A stretch of 57,037 nucleotides of DNA from Chloroflexota bacterium (GCA_012719135.1 JAAYAW010000022.1:1-57037); one strand, 5' to 3'. Counted from the first letter of the stretch, positions 16,073-24,978 are shown. Notes: generated from the letters alone by a model not told the origin. Made by a program: numbers and translations.

Positions 16073-17809
16073 TCACTCTACCCCGGGAACAGCTCGCGCT
16101 GCCCCATGGGGCCTGAGGGCTTCCACCACCAACTGGAGGCTTTCGCGTCCCTGCCAACGATTGAGCGATGGCCGGTAGACCAGATCGATCCGGTCACCAT
16201 TCCCAATCCAATCGGCCGCATCCCCCTGGCGAAAGGCAACGCAGGTGCGCGGTGTGCCATCCTGCGAGATATCGAGCCTCAAGTGCTTGCCACCCGAGCC
16301 GATCCGGCGCACATCCATCACCCGGGCTCCCAGAGTGGCCAGCACGGGCTCCGGGTTACCCTGGCCAAAGGGGCCCAGAACACTGATCGCGCGGGGGGTA
16401 TCTTCGCTGAGGTCATTCAGTGAGACGATCGCATCCACCAGCAGGCGCGGCACCAGATCGTGCTCATTCAGATGCTGATCGGCGTAGTCGAGCAACCGCG
16501 CGTGCATTTCCGGCACTCGCGCGGTCTCCAGCGTGAATCCCGCCGCCTGCGCATGACCCCCAAAACGAATGAGGATGTCGCGGCAACTCTCCAGGGCCCT
16601 GGTGATGTGAAAGCCCTCTACACTTCGTGCTGACCCCCTGGCTGTGCCTTCTCCGCTGCGGAGTACGAGGACCGGACGGTAGTAGTGCTCGCGCAGCCGG
16701 CTGGCCACGAGCCCCACGATACCCTCGTGATAATCCGGACCCTCGATGAACAGGATGCTCGGCAAATCGGCGGCATCCACCATGTCCCGCGCCTGGCTCA
16801 CCTGGGCCTCCAGCAGCTGCTGCCGGTCGCGGTTGATCTCGTCCAGCTGCTTGGCGAGCGGGCCTGCGACTCTGGCATCGGGGGCCATGAGGAGTTGGCT
16901 CGCGATGGTGGCGTTCTCGATCCTTCCCGCTGCGTTCAGCCGGGGAGCAATCCGGAAAGCCACGTCGGTGCTGTCGAGTGTGGCGAGCTCGATGCCAGCC
17001 AGGGCAGCTAGCTCAACAAGCCCGGGGCGCGGCGCCGAGCGCAACCGGTTCAACCCCCAGCGGACGAGCGTTCGATTCTCGCCCTCGAGTGGGGCCACGT
17101 CCGCTATGGTGCCCAGGGCCACCAGGTCCAGGTACTGGTCCGTATACGTATCCGGGCCGCTGTCTGGCGGAGCGCCGGCCAGGCGCTCGCGAAGGGCACG
17201 GGCAAGCTGAAAAGCCACTCCAACGCCGGTCAGCTCGGTAAAGGCGTATGAACTGTCCGGGCGCCTCGGGTTGACCACAGCGTAGGCTCGCGGCAAAGTC
17301 TCCGGGAGGGAGTGGTGATCGGTAACGATCATGTCCACGCCGCGCAATTGGGCATAGTCCACCTCGTCAACGGAACGGATGCCGCAGTCCACCGTGATGC
17401 ACAGCGTGATGCCCTGGGCCTGCAGCCGGTCCAGGGCATCGCTGTTCAGACCGTAGCCGTCCTCGAATCGATCAGGGATGAAGGAAAGGACGCGGGCGCC
17501 GAGATTCTGGAGTATGGACGTGAGGAGGACCGTCGCCGTGACGCCGTCGACATCGAAATCGCCATAGACTGCGATACGCTCGCCCTCCGCGATGGCGCGC
17601 TCAATCCGCTCTACTGCATCGGACATGCCGGCGAGGAGCCAGGGCGCCTGAATCGTGCCTTCGGTGGAGAGAAAGTCGCGAATACGCTCTGTACTGTCGA
17701 ACTTGCGGGCGTAGAGGATTCGGGCGACGACGGGATCGAGTTCCGGGTGCTCACGGATAAAGTCATCTGGCGTGCGTCGCCGAAGGATCCACTCCTGGTT
17801 TCGGGGCAC
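16073..17809 (-). CDS. recJ: Single-stranded-DNA-specific exonuclease RecJ
   Basis: A 578-residue 5'-3' single-strand exonuclease of the DHH superfamily, acting in RecF-pathway recombination and mismatch repair. Motifs appear in order: YGDFDVDGVT, TVDCG, VTDHHS, VVNPRR, then FRIAPRLNAAGR and the DHHA1 motif GGHAQAAGF, with an OB-fold C-terminus. I choose the GTG at 17809, behind AGAGGGGAG with ideal spacing. The frame is open to a TTG at 17857, but that codon lies at the predicted transcription start just after TATAAT. It is divergent from fmt. Confidence 0.93.
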   Translation of the reverse strand: MPRNQEWILRRRTPDDFIREHPELDPVVARILYARKFDSTERIRDFLSTEGTIQAPWLLAGMSDAVERIERAIAEGERIAVYGDFDVDGVTATVLLTSILQNLGARVLSFIPDRFEDGYGLNSDALDRLQAQGITLCITVDCGIRSVDEVDYAQLRGVDMIVTDHHSLPETLPRAYAVVNPRRPDSSYAFTELTGVGVAFQLARALRERLAGAPPDSGPDTYTDQYLDLVALGTIADVAPLEGENRTLVRWGLNRLRSAPRPGLVELAALAGIELATLDSTDVAFRIAPRLNAAGRIENATIASQLLMAPDARVAGPLAKQLDEINRDRQQLLEAQVSQARDMVDAADLPSILFIEGPDYHEGIVGLVASRLREHYYRPVLVLRSGEGTARGSARSVEGFHITRALESCRDILIRFGGHAQAAGFTLETARVPEMHARLLDYADQHLNEHDLVPRLLVDAIVSLNDLSEDTPRAISVLGPFGQGNPEPVLATLGARVMDVRRIGSGGKHLRLDISQDGTPRTCVAFRQGDAADWIGNGDRIDLVYRPSLNRWQGRESLQLVVEALRPHGAARAVPGVE

Positions 17810-17859
17810 TATCGCTACTCCCCTCTTGGCCACGATCAGCGGCCCGATGCCTTCCAAGC

Positions 17860-17888
17860 ATTATAGGGGCGAAGCCGCCGGGACTCAA
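17860..17888 (-). promoter_or_regulatory. Promoter of recJ
   Basis: TTGAGT (17883-17888), a 17-base spacer and TATAAT (17860-17865) on the reverse strand. Its position supports the downstream GTG as the recJ start. Confidence 0.7.
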
Positions 17889-18005
17889 GCCGGGCTCCGA
17901 TCACTGCACGCTGGCATCGGAGCACGCAGATCAGCGCGGGCGCCGTGGGGTCGCAGGGCCAAGCCGGAGCAGACCGTGCTGCCAGTCGCGAACGGCCACG
18001 CCCTG

Positions 18006-18014
18006 TGATAGAAT
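18006..18014 (+). promoter_or_regulatory. Extended -10 promoter of fmt-lipB
   Basis: TGATAGAAT fits a TG-n-TAGAAT extended -10 element, 35 bases before the fmt GTG. No convincing -35 is visible. Confidence 0.4.
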
Positions 18015-18049
18015 CGACGAATCAGCGGGTTCGCCAGGAAGGAGTTCCA

Positions 18050-18988
18050 GTGGCACGGATTGCGTTTCTGGGCACGCCGGAGTATGCCGTACAGATCTTG
18101 CAGGCATGCATGGAGCGACATGAGGTTGTTTATGTCGTTACCCAGCCGGACCGGCACGGGGGCCGCGGCCGGCGCGCTCTGCTGGAGTCCCCGGTCAAGC
18201 AAATCGCCCGTGAGGCGAGCATACCGGTGTTGCAGCCACCAGCGCTCAGCAAGGACCCTGAGGCGCTCGGGCTGCTGCGCGCTGCTACGTGTGATGTGTT
18301 CGTGCTGGCGGCCTACGGCCAAATCCTGCGGAGAGCCGTGCTGTCTCTCCCCGCTCGTGGCGTTATCGGCGTGCACGCCTCCCTCCTCCCTCGGTGGCGG
18401 GGCGCTTCTCCGGTGGCGGCTGCCATTCGAGCGGGCGACCGTGAGACGGGCGTGACGCTGATGCTCACGGGGCCGGGTCTGGATACCGGGCCGATCCTGG
18501 CAGCCTCCCGCACAACCGTACGGGAAGACGACACCACGGAGTCGCTTACGCAGCGACTGAGTGAGCTGGGAGCCCGGTTGCTTGTGGATACCTTGCCTCG
18601 CTGGCTGAATTGCGCGATCGATCCGCAGCCTCAGGACGAGGTATTGGCGACCTATGCCCCCGAGATCCGCAAGGAGGAGGGGCACATATCCTGGAGCGCC
18701 CCCGCGGCAGAGATCGAACGTCACGTCCGCGCCATGACCCCCTGGCCGGGGGCGTACACGGTCACTCCTGACGGGCTCAGGATCATCATCCAGCGGGCTC
18801 GGACCGCGGTCGTCTCTGGGCTTGATGGTACTCCCGGCACGTTGGCGCGGTCTGGCGATGGCATCTTTGTCCTCACGGGCGCAGGTTTGTTGAGGCTGAT
18901 CTCGGTGCAGCCCGCTGGACGCCGTGTGATGAGCGCAGAGGCTTTTGTCAGTGGCCAGCGTGCCCTCGTCGGGCAGGTTCTCCGCTAG
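18050..18988 (+). CDS. fmt: Methionyl-tRNA formyltransferase
   Basis: A 312-residue enzyme that formylates initiator Met-tRNA using 10-formyl-tetrahydrofolate. The formyltransferase fold begins with RIAFLGTPEYAV, and the signature HASLLPRWRGASP is clear, as is the catalytic Asp in GPGLDTGPIL. The C-terminal OB domain follows from about residue 205. One oddity is that the usual catalytic Asn two residues before the His (NxH) is Gly here (VIGVHASLLP, codon GGC). This is seen directly in the sequence. GTG 18050 follows AAGGAG. lipB starts 1 base after its stop, so the two are co-transcribed. Confidence 0.92.
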   Translation: MARIAFLGTPEYAVQILQACMERHEVVYVVTQPDRHGGRGRRALLESPVKQIAREASIPVLQPPALSKDPEALGLLRAATCDVFVLAAYGQILRRAVLSLPARGVIGVHASLLPRWRGASPVAAAIRAGDRETGVTLMLTGPGLDTGPILAASRTTVREDDTTESLTQRLSELGARLLVDTLPRWLNCAIDPQPQDEVLATYAPEIRKEEGHISWSAPAAEIERHVRAMTPWPGAYTVTPDGLRIIIQRARTAVVSGLDGTPGTLARSGDGIFVLTGAGLLRLISVQPAGRRVMSAEAFVSGQRALVGQVLR

Positions 18989-18989
18989 C

Positions 18990-19727
18990 ATGGTGCCTTC
19001 CAGTTCCTGGCCTGCCACGGGCAGTCACATCGTCCATCTGCTTGATCTGGGATTGCGTGATTATGGGCAGGTGCACGAGTTGCAGCAGCGTGCCGTTGAG
19101 GCTGTCCGGGAGAAAAGAGCCTCTGAGACGGTGATCTATGTGGAACACACACCTACGATAACCTTGGGCCGGCGAGCCATGGCGAGCCATATCCTGGCCT
19201 CCGCGGAAGAACTGGCAGCGTTGGGCATCCAGGTGCATGCTGTGGAGCGCGGAGGCGATGTCACCTATCACGGCCCTGGCCAGCTGGTTGTCTATCCCAT
19301 TATCCGGTTGCACGAGCATGGCCTGGGCGCGTCAGACTATATGCACCTCCTTGAGGAGGTGGTCGTTCGCGTGCTCTCGGATTTCAGCATAGCGGCAAGC
19401 CGCCGCCAGGGGATGATCGGCGTCTGGGTGGCACACGACAAGGTGTGTGCCATGGGGGTGCGCATCAAACGGGGCGTCACCATGCACGGATTGGCTCTAA
19501 ACGTCTGTCCCAAGATGTCTCACTGGGAGACGATCGTGCCATGCGGCATCACCGATGGCGGCGTCACGAGCATGGAGCGCCTTCTCGCTCGTCCGGTCGA
19601 TATCGCGGACGTCAAGACGCGTATGTCGGCGAGACTGGCAGAGGCCCTCTCGATAGACCTGGTGCCTACCCCATGCGAGCATGCCTTGAGCAGGCTCTTT
19701 ACAGTGGACGGCCGGCCTCTAGCATGA
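18990..19727 (+). CDS. lipB: Octanoyl-[acyl carrier protein]:protein octanoyltransferase
   Basis: A 245-residue enzyme that moves octanoyl from ACP to lipoyl domains, the first step of lipoate assembly. Features include VERGGDVTYHGPGQLV, the substrate Lys in HDKVCAMGVRIKRGVTMHG and the nucleophile Cys in TIVPCGI. I use the ATG at 18990, one base after the fmt stop; an ATG at 18945 would overlap fmt by 44 bases. Expression is probably coupled to fmt, as its own ribosome site is weak. The last 29 bases overlap the end of the convergent PfkB gene. No lipA is in the window. Confidence 0.93.
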   Translation: MVPSSSWPATGSHIVHLLDLGLRDYGQVHELQQRAVEAVREKRASETVIYVEHTPTITLGRRAMASHILASAEELAALGIQVHAVERGGDVTYHGPGQLVVYPIIRLHEHGLGASDYMHLLEEVVVRVLSDFSIAASRRQGMIGVWVAHDKVCAMGVRIKRGVTMHGLALNVCPKMSHWETIVPCGITDGGVTSMERLLARPVDIADVKTRMSARLAEALSIDLVPTPCEHALSRLFTVDGRPLA

Positions 19728-20649
19728 ACTCGAGCACCTGATCTCGCGTGGCGGCCCCTTCCATTGGGCCCAGCTGTGTTGTGGCGAGCGCGCCGGCCGC
19801 GTTGGCGAACCGTGCGGCTTTGTCGAGCGACCACCCCTCAGATAGCCCCACCAGGAACGCGGCGTCGTAGCAATCGCCGGCCCCGGTGGGGTCGACCTCG
19901 TCTACGGCATAGGGTGCGATGGCGAGTGCACCCGCGTGCGTGAGGATGGTGGACCCCTGCTCTCCCTGCTTCAGGGCGATGGTTTGCACTCCTCGGTCCA
20001 GCAGATCTCTAGCCGCCTCCGGCACAGATCCCTTGCCAGTCAGCATGGCGAGCTCCTCTCCGCTGGGGAAGACGATCCTGGCGCGGGCGAGCACCGGCTC
20101 GCACACGGCGCGGATCTCTTCAAGGGGCATCAGTTCGGGCCGCAGATTTGGGTCCAGACTCACCGTGCCACCCGCGTTGGCCACCTGATGCGCCAGGGCA
20201 TAGCAGGCCTCTCGCATGCCGCCTCCGGAGCTCAGCGAGGAGCCGGTGATATGGAGATACCGGATATCCTTCAGCCATCTACTCGGGACCTGCTCGACAG
20301 AGAGTCTGGCTGCAGCGGAGTCGGCGAGATGAAAGACAAAGCTCCGGCTTCCGTCGGCTCGATAGGAGACAAAGGCGATTCCCGTGAGGTGCGCGGGATC
20401 GCGCACGAGCGCTGTACAATCGACGCCGTCCGCACAGAGCCGATGCTGGATGCAATCGCCAAAGGGGTCGTCCCCGATTGTCCCGGCAAAGCCTGCACTG
20501 GCGCCCAGGCGCGCCGCGGCATCGGCGAAAATCGCGGGGGCTCCGCTCGGGAACGGACCCACAAACAGGCCTGGGTCATCCAGTGGCACGTCACGATCGC
20601 GTCGCATGATCTCAACAAGCGCCTCTCCAAGAGCGACGATCGTGGGCAT
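19699..20649 (-). CDS. PfkB-family sugar kinase (KDG kinase-like)
   Basis: A 316-residue ribokinase-fold kinase. The N-terminus IVALGEALVEIM, the PSGAPAIFADAAARLGA substrate region, GTIGDDPFGD and the C-terminal anion hole DPTGAGDCYDAAF are all present. The overall pattern is closest to 2-keto-3-deoxygluconate and fructo-kinases. Since uronate-isomerase-like and gnd genes are in the window, 2-keto-3-deoxygluconate is a reasonable but unproven substrate. The ATG at 20649 follows AGGGAGG. Its 3' end overlaps lipB by 29 bases in tail-to-tail orientation. Confidence 0.87.
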   Translation of the reverse strand: MPTIVALGEALVEIMRRDRDVPLDDPGLFVGPFPSGAPAIFADAAARLGASAGFAGTIGDDPFGDCIQHRLCADGVDCTALVRDPAHLTGIAFVSYRADGSRSFVFHLADSAAARLSVEQVPSRWLKDIRYLHITGSSLSSGGGMREACYALAHQVANAGGTVSLDPNLRPELMPLEEIRAVCEPVLARARIVFPSGEELAMLTGKGSVPEAARDLLDRGVQTIALKQGEQGSTILTHAGALAIAPYAVDEVDPTGAGDCYDAAFLVGLSEGWSLDKAARFANAAGALATTQLGPMEGAATRDQVLEFMLEAGRPL

Positions 20650-20674
20650 TTCCGTTCCTCCCTGTTTTGCTGCC

Positions 20675-20703
20675 ATCCTAGTGCACGCTGTGCGCGTGAT
20701 CAA
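20675..20703 (-). promoter_or_regulatory. Promoter of the PfkB kinase gene
   Basis: TTGATC (20698-20703), a 17-base spacer and TAGGAT (20675-20680) on the reverse strand, 25 bases before the ATG. Confidence 0.55.
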
Positions 20704-20755
20704 GCCCCCCGATAGATCTGTTGTCCCGTGTGCGCTGGCAGCTGCCCCCTGAGTG

Positions 20756-20764
20756 TGATACACT
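20756..20764 (+). promoter_or_regulatory. Extended -10 promoter of the phosphoesterase gene
   Basis: TGATACACT resembles TG-n-TATACT, 28 bases before the ATG at 20793. The -35 is poor. Confidence 0.35.
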
Positions 20765-20792
20765 GCCGTGGTGTCCGAAAGGAGGCTTGAGC

Positions 20793-21518
20793 ATGCGCGC
20801 CCTCGTTGTATCCGACATTCACGCTAACCTGGAGGCCTTCAGGGCGGTACTGGAGGACGCCACTTCGTTTGATGAATTGTGGTGCCTGGGTGACATCGTC
20901 GGGTACGGCCCAGAGCCAAACGGCTGCATCGACCTGCTGCGCTCCTTCGAGCACCTGTCGATCCCGGGCAACCACGATTGGGGTGTTCTGGGCAAGCTCG
21001 ATCTCGATGATTTTAACGCCGATGCGCGCGCCGCAAACTTGTGGACGCGCGATGCCCTCACCACGAACCGGCGGCGCTTTCTGGACGAGTTGCCGGAGAA
21101 GCGCGAGATGGGCGACGTGACCCTGGCCCATGGCAGCCCGCGCTATCCAATCTGGGAATATCTGCTCTACGCGAGCACCGCGGCGCTGAACCTCCCGTAC
21201 TATGCGACTCGTATCTGCCTCGTTGGGCACACGCATGTCCCTGTGCTCTTTTCCGCAGACGATGATGATCACGTGGATGCCTACGCTCTCGAGGAGCGCA
21301 AACCGCTCGTGTTACGGTCTGGCCGGCACATCTTGAACCCAGGCAGCGTCGGGCAGCCGCGAGATGGCGATGCGAGGGCCTCCTACATGCTGGTGGACAC
21401 GGAGCTTTTGTCCTTCGAGCTGCGCCGTGTGGCCTACCCGGTTGCTCGCACACAGGATCGCATGCGCGAGCAACACCTTCCGGCCAGGCTGATCTCTCGG
21501 CTGGAGCTGGGCTGGTAG
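20793..21518 (+). CDS. Calcineurin-like metallophosphoesterase (YfcE/MJ0936 type)
   Basis: A 241-residue two-metal phosphoesterase. All metal motifs are seen: VSDIHAN, LGDIVGYGPEP, PGNHDWG, LAHGSPR and LVGHTHVP, followed by NPGSVGQPRDGD. Related proteins hydrolyse phosphodiesters or act on diadenosine tetraphosphate or small nucleotides; the substrate is unknown here. A strong AAAGGAGG precedes the ATG at 20793; codons upstream of it belong to the promoter. The next gene on the strand, 80 bases away, encodes a DUF4349 lipoprotein. Confidence 0.88.
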   Translation: MRALVVSDIHANLEAFRAVLEDATSFDELWCLGDIVGYGPEPNGCIDLLRSFEHLSIPGNHDWGVLGKLDLDDFNADARAANLWTRDALTTNRRRFLDELPEKREMGDVTLAHGSPRYPIWEYLLYASTAALNLPYYATRICLVGHTHVPVLFSADDDDHVDAYALEERKPLVLRSGRHILNPGSVGQPRDGDARASYMLVDTELLSFELRRVAYPVARTQDRMREQHLPARLISRLELGW

Positions 21519-21598
21519 GCCGGGGAACATCCCAATATCCGCAGACGTCCAATAGGCGTAGACCCGTAGCGCGAACACGCAGGCTGGAGGAGAAGAAG

Positions 21599-22525
21599 AT
21601 GAAGAGGATCTGGCGAGTTGGCCTCATCATGGCCCTGATTGCCACCGTACTGGCGGCCGGATGTGCCAAGGCATCGGAGAGCGCCTCTGTTGAGGCTCCA
21701 CAGAAAGAGAGCTGGGCTCAGCCGGCCGGTCAAGCGGACTATGTCGAAGAGGCTGTGATGGTAGAGTCCGAGCGCGAGGCCGACATGGGGGTGGGCTCGG
21801 CGTCTATGACCTCATCCAACGTGCCCGATCGCATGATCGTGCGTACCGTGCAGATGTCGGTCGTTGTCGAAGACACCGATGTCATGCTATCTCAGGTGCA
21901 GGCGCTGGTGGCCACACACGGTGGCTATGTGGCTGCCTCCAACCGTTGGCTATCCGGCGAACAGGCTTATGCCAGCGTGACGGTACGCATACCGGCGGAC
22001 AAGCTGGACCTGGCCCTCGGCGTGCTGCGCGATGCGTCGATCTCTGTGGAGAACGAAAGCTCTAGCGGAGATGACGTGACCGAGGAGTACGTTGATATTT
22101 CGGCCCGGCTCAAGAACCTGGAGGCCGCTGAAGAAGAACTGTTGGCCCTGCTGACCGAAGTGCGCAAGAACCGCGGCTCTGCTGAGGATGTTCTGGCGAT
22201 CTACAACCGGCTGATTGAGCTGCGCGCCCAGATCGAATCACTAAAGGGGCGCCAGCAGTACCTGGAGAAGAGCGCGGCCCTTGCGACGGTGCACCTGGAG
22301 ATCCGGCCCAAGCAGCAACCTGGCACCATCGTTCAGCCGGCCAAGTGGAACCCGCTGGTGACGGCGAGCAACGCGCTGCGAGCGTTTGTGGAACTGCTCC
22401 AGATCCTGCTGGACGTGCTGATCTGGCTCCTGGTCCTCTCTCCGGTGATCCTGATTCCGGCGCTGGTCATCTGGCTCATCGTTCGCGCGATCAAGCGGCG
22501 CCGCGCCGGGCAAAGCGCTTCCTGA
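21599..22525 (+). CDS. DUF4349 lipoprotein
   Basis: A 308-residue surface lipoprotein with signal peptide MKRIWRVGLIMALIATVLAA and a lipobox Cys at residue 22 (LAAGC). A disordered acidic stretch (25-75) leads to the DUF4349 domain. That domain begins RMIVRTVQMSVVVEDTD, has VTEEYVDISARLKNLEA, and contains a long coiled coil (about 150-220). A C-terminal membrane helix (WNPLV to IWLIV, about 250-297) and a basic end (IKRRRAG) follow. The protein is thus held by lipid and by a helix, with its coiled coil outside the cell. The function of the family is not known; a cell-envelope role is likely. GGAGG precedes the ATG. Confidence 0.85.
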   Translation: MKRIWRVGLIMALIATVLAAGCAKASESASVEAPQKESWAQPAGQADYVEEAVMVESEREADMGVGSASMTSSNVPDRMIVRTVQMSVVVEDTDVMLSQVQALVATHGGYVAASNRWLSGEQAYASVTVRIPADKLDLALGVLRDASISVENESSSGDDVTEEYVDISARLKNLEAAEEELLALLTEVRKNRGSAEDVLAIYNRLIELRAQIESLKGRQQYLEKSAALATVHLEIRPKQQPGTIVQPAKWNPLVTASNALRAFVELLQILLDVLIWLLVLSPVILIPALVIWLIVRAIKRRRAGQSAS

Positions 22526-22559
22526 TACGCTGCGGCCGTCCGCCTTCACGCCCACACGG

Positions 22560-22586
22560 CTCCGCGCGCCGGCCAGGCGCGCGGAG
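22560..22586. terminator. Strong GC hairpin between convergent genes
   Basis: CTCCGCGCGCC (22560-22570) and GGCGCGCGGAG (22576-22586) form an 11-bp perfect stem with a GGCCA loop. It lies 34 bases after the DUF4349 stop and 6 bases after the Nudix stop, so it probably ends both transcripts. Confidence 0.65.
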
Positions 22587-22592
22587 CGCGTT

Positions 22593-23252
22593 TCACGGGA
22601 TCCGGCGCAGAATCGCCTCGAACTCGCTCAGGATCATGGCCGTTGCTCCCCAGATGACGGTGCCCTCATAACGGTAGACGGGCACCCGGGCCGGCCGCCC
22701 GTGCAACTCGCGCTGTTCCACATCATGGCTGGATGGATCGAGCAACACGGATGCAGGGAGTTCCAGAAGGCCGGCCACCTCCCTCTCCTCGATATGGAAG
22801 CGCGGGCGACTCTGCGTGACGCCCACCCACGGTTGCACAAGGTAGCCGCTCACAGGGACCTCAAGGGGCGTTAACGCTCCGACGGGGCTGACCATGCGCG
22901 GGGCGATGCCGATCTCCTCTTGCGCCTCTCGGAGGGCCGTATCCCAGAGAGAGCTATCCCCCCGTTCCTGTCTCCCGCCCGGGAGGGCCACCTCTCCGCT
23001 GTGGCGTCGTAACGTCGGGCTGCGCAGGACCAGAGGCAGGTGGACCTCGCCACCGCAAGGGTACAGCAGCAGGAGCACGGCGGCAGGCTGCAGGTCCTCC
23101 CGCCGCACGCCCGGCGCACGAGGCGTCCTCGGAACGGGGGCCATGGCCTGTTGTGCCGGTACGCCCGGCAGGCCGCATGCGAGATTCTGCCGCAGCCGCG
23201 CGATGACGATTCCAAGGGCGCTCTGATCGGTGGGCGTAACGCTCTGTCGCAA
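22593..23252 (-). CDS. Nudix hydrolase, CoA pyrophosphatase type
   Basis: A 219-residue Nudix enzyme. The Nudix region reads ALPGGRQERGDSSLWDTA followed by LREAQEEIG. It is preceded by LRRHSGEVALPGG, the extended motif of CoA-cleaving Nudix proteins (NudL/YeaB type). Such enzymes cut CoA or oxidised CoA to phosphopantetheine and adenosine-3',5'-bisphosphate. Translation starts at TTG 23252 with AAGGAAG upstream. It converges on the DUF4349 gene and diverges from tpiA. Confidence 0.87.
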   Translation of the reverse strand: MRQSVTPTDQSALGIVIARLRQNLACGLPGVPAQQAMAPVPRTPRAPGVRREDLQPAAVLLLLYPCGGEVHLPLVLRSPTLRRHSGEVALPGGRQERGDSSLWDTALREAQEEIGIAPRMVSPVGALTPLEVPVSGYLVQPWVGVTQSRPRFHIEEREVAGLLELPASVLLDPSSHDVEQRELHGRPARVPVYRYEGTVIWGATAMILSEFEAILRRIP

Positions 23253-23308
23253 GACGTGCTTCCTTGTGAGGCCACACGGGACGTTCCGTGCCTGTAGGGC
23301 GCCACACC

Positions 23309-23338
23309 TTGGCGGTCACCCCGGAACTGTGGTAACAT
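23309..23338 (+). promoter_or_regulatory. Promoter of tpiA
   Basis: TTGGCG (23309-23314), an 18-base spacer ending in TGTGG and TAACAT (23333-23338). It has a partial extended -10 character. Confidence 0.5.
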
Positions 23339-23374
23339 CCTTCCGGTTCACACACAGACAAAGGGAGTAAGGCA

Positions 23375-24145
23375 ATGCGCAAACCCATTATCGCCGGGAA
23401 CTGGAAGATGAACAAGACGGCCTCCGAGGGCGTTTTGCTTGTACAGGCCATGCAGGCTGATCTGCTGCCGATCGCATCCGTGGAAAAGGTCGTTTGTCCG
23501 CCCTTCCTGGCTGTGCCGGATGTATCGCGCCTTGTGGCCGGTAGCGACTTGCGCGTGGGCGCTCAGGATCTCTTTTGGGAGGCGAGCGGCGCCTATACGG
23601 GCGAGGTCTCGCCCGCCATGGTGCGCGAGTTCTGTGATTATGTCATCATCGGGCACTCGGAGCGGCGCGAGTACTATGGCGAGACCGATGAGAACGTTAA
23701 CCGCAAGATCGTGGCGGCTCTCTCAGCTGGGCTAGTGCCCATCGTCTGTGTGGGTGAGACGAAAGAGTTGCGCGAATCGGGCAAGACTGAGCCGTGGGTT
23801 CGCCGGCAGGTAGAGGCGGCTCTATCCGGCCTTCAGGCCGAGCAGGTGGCAGGCCTTGTGTTCGCCTATGAGCCGATCTGGGCGATCGGCACGGGCCTGG
23901 CTGCCACTCCGTCCGACGCGGAGGACGTCTGTGGAGGCGTCGTGCGGGAAACCGTACGCACGCTCTATGGGAATGACGTAGCCGAGTCCGTCCGCATCCA
24001 GTACGGTGGCAGCGTCAACGCGGCCAACGCCTTTGAGATCATGTCGCAGCCCAACGTTGATGGGGGACTCGTCGGTGGCGCCAGCCTCAAGGCCGCGGAC
24101 TTTTGCCAGATCGTGACCGAGACGGTACGCGCCAAGGGCCTGTAG
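23375..24145 (+). CDS. tpiA: Triosephosphate isomerase
   Basis: A 256-residue TIM barrel that interconverts dihydroxyacetone phosphate and glyceraldehyde-3-phosphate in glycolysis and gluconeogenesis. The key motifs are GNWKMNK (catalytic Lys), IIGHSERR (His), FAYEPIWAIGTG (Glu) and the phosphate-binding QYGGSV and LVGGASL. A GGGAG site precedes the ATG. It heads a run of five same-strand genes ending with AOR 1, with gaps of 78 bases or less. Whether all five share one message is inference. Confidence 0.97.
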   Translation: MRKPIIAGNWKMNKTASEGVLLVQAMQADLLPIASVEKVVCPPFLAVPDVSRLVAGSDLRVGAQDLFWEASGAYTGEVSPAMVREFCDYVIIGHSERREYYGETDENVNRKIVAALSAGLVPIVCVGETKELRESGKTEPWVRRQVEAALSGLQAEQVAGLVFAYEPIWAIGTGLAATPSDAEDVCGGVVRETVRTLYGNDVAESVRIQYGGSVNAANAFEIMSQPNVDGGLVGGASLKAADFCQIVTETVRAKGL

Positions 24146-24223
24146 GCACGGCGCCGGTGATACACAGGCTGGAATGGGAGCGGACGCTCGAACTCTGGTT
24201 GTCCGCAGGGGCGGGAACGACGC

Positions 24224-24967
24224 GTGCCTGATCAGCCTGTGCACGCTGCGCTGGCCCTGCTTGCGCTGGCGCTGGGCTGGACCGTGGCTTCGCGTTGGTT
24301 TGCGCGCACGTTGCAGCGCCTGGTTCTGCTGGTGACCGGCAGTGCAACTGCGGCCGTCTACCTGTTCCATGCCTTGCTGTTGCCTGGGACGTTGCTGCAC
24401 GAGCTGAGCCATCTTATCGCGGCCTGGGTGTTGCGTGTTCCGGCGGGAGGTCTCAGTCTCATCCCGGCTATCGAGGCATCGGGCTCGGTACGGATGGGCT
24501 CCGTCCAGATCGCGACGGGCGATCCTGTTAGAGAGAGCCTGATTGGGCTTGCGCCGCTCGGGGCCGGTGTCCTGGTCGCCAGCCTGATCTCCAGGGGACC
24601 GCTGGGGCTCCCGCTGGTGGACCAGATCTGGTCCCGCCCATGGGAGCTGACGTCATCTCTTGAGGGCGCTCGTGACGTAGGGCTGTGGATGTACCTGCTG
24701 GTTGCGATCGGGAACACCATGCTGCCGAGCGCGAGTGACAGGAGAGCCTGGCTGGCGTTGGTGCCTGTCGCGGCCATCACGGCCCTGGTTGTCGCCCTGT
24801 TGGGGCCCGAACGTATCCCGCCAACGGTGTCGCTGTCGCTGTGGCGAGTACTGGCATCCCTTGCCTGGGCCATGGCTCTCACGCTCGCCGTTGATCTTGC
24901 ACTCGGGCTGCCCATGCAGCTTGTCGTGATGGCGCTTCATCGGAGCCCGGCCTCATCGGCCCACTAG
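24224..24967 (+). CDS. Polytopic membrane protein with HExxH metalloprotease-like motif
   Basis: A 247-residue membrane protein with six or so hydrophobic segments. LLHELSHLIAAWVL places an HExxH motif (His59, Glu60, His63) inside the second membrane segment, as in M50 site-2 proteases. Further possible motifs are NTMLPSASDRRAW (residues near 168-180), with Asn and Asp that could supply a third metal ligand. If active it would cut a membrane-bound regulator or signal peptide. The start is GTG 24224; the ribosome site is weak. It is followed after 11 bases by the degenerate phosphatase-like gene. It may also be a non-proteolytic M50 relative. Confidence 0.6.
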   Translation: MPDQPVHAALALLALALGWTVASRWFARTLQRLVLLVTGSATAAVYLFHALLLPGTLLHELSHLIAAWVLRVPAGGLSLIPAIEASGSVRMGSVQIATGDPVRESLIGLAPLGAGVLVASLISRGPLGLPLVDQIWSRPWELTSSLEGARDVGLWMYLLVAIGNTMLPSASDRRAWLALVPVAAITALVVALLGPERIPPTVSLSLWRVLASLAWAMALTLAVDLALGLPMQLVVMALHRSPASSAH

Positions 24968-24978
24968 AGGAGAAACCC

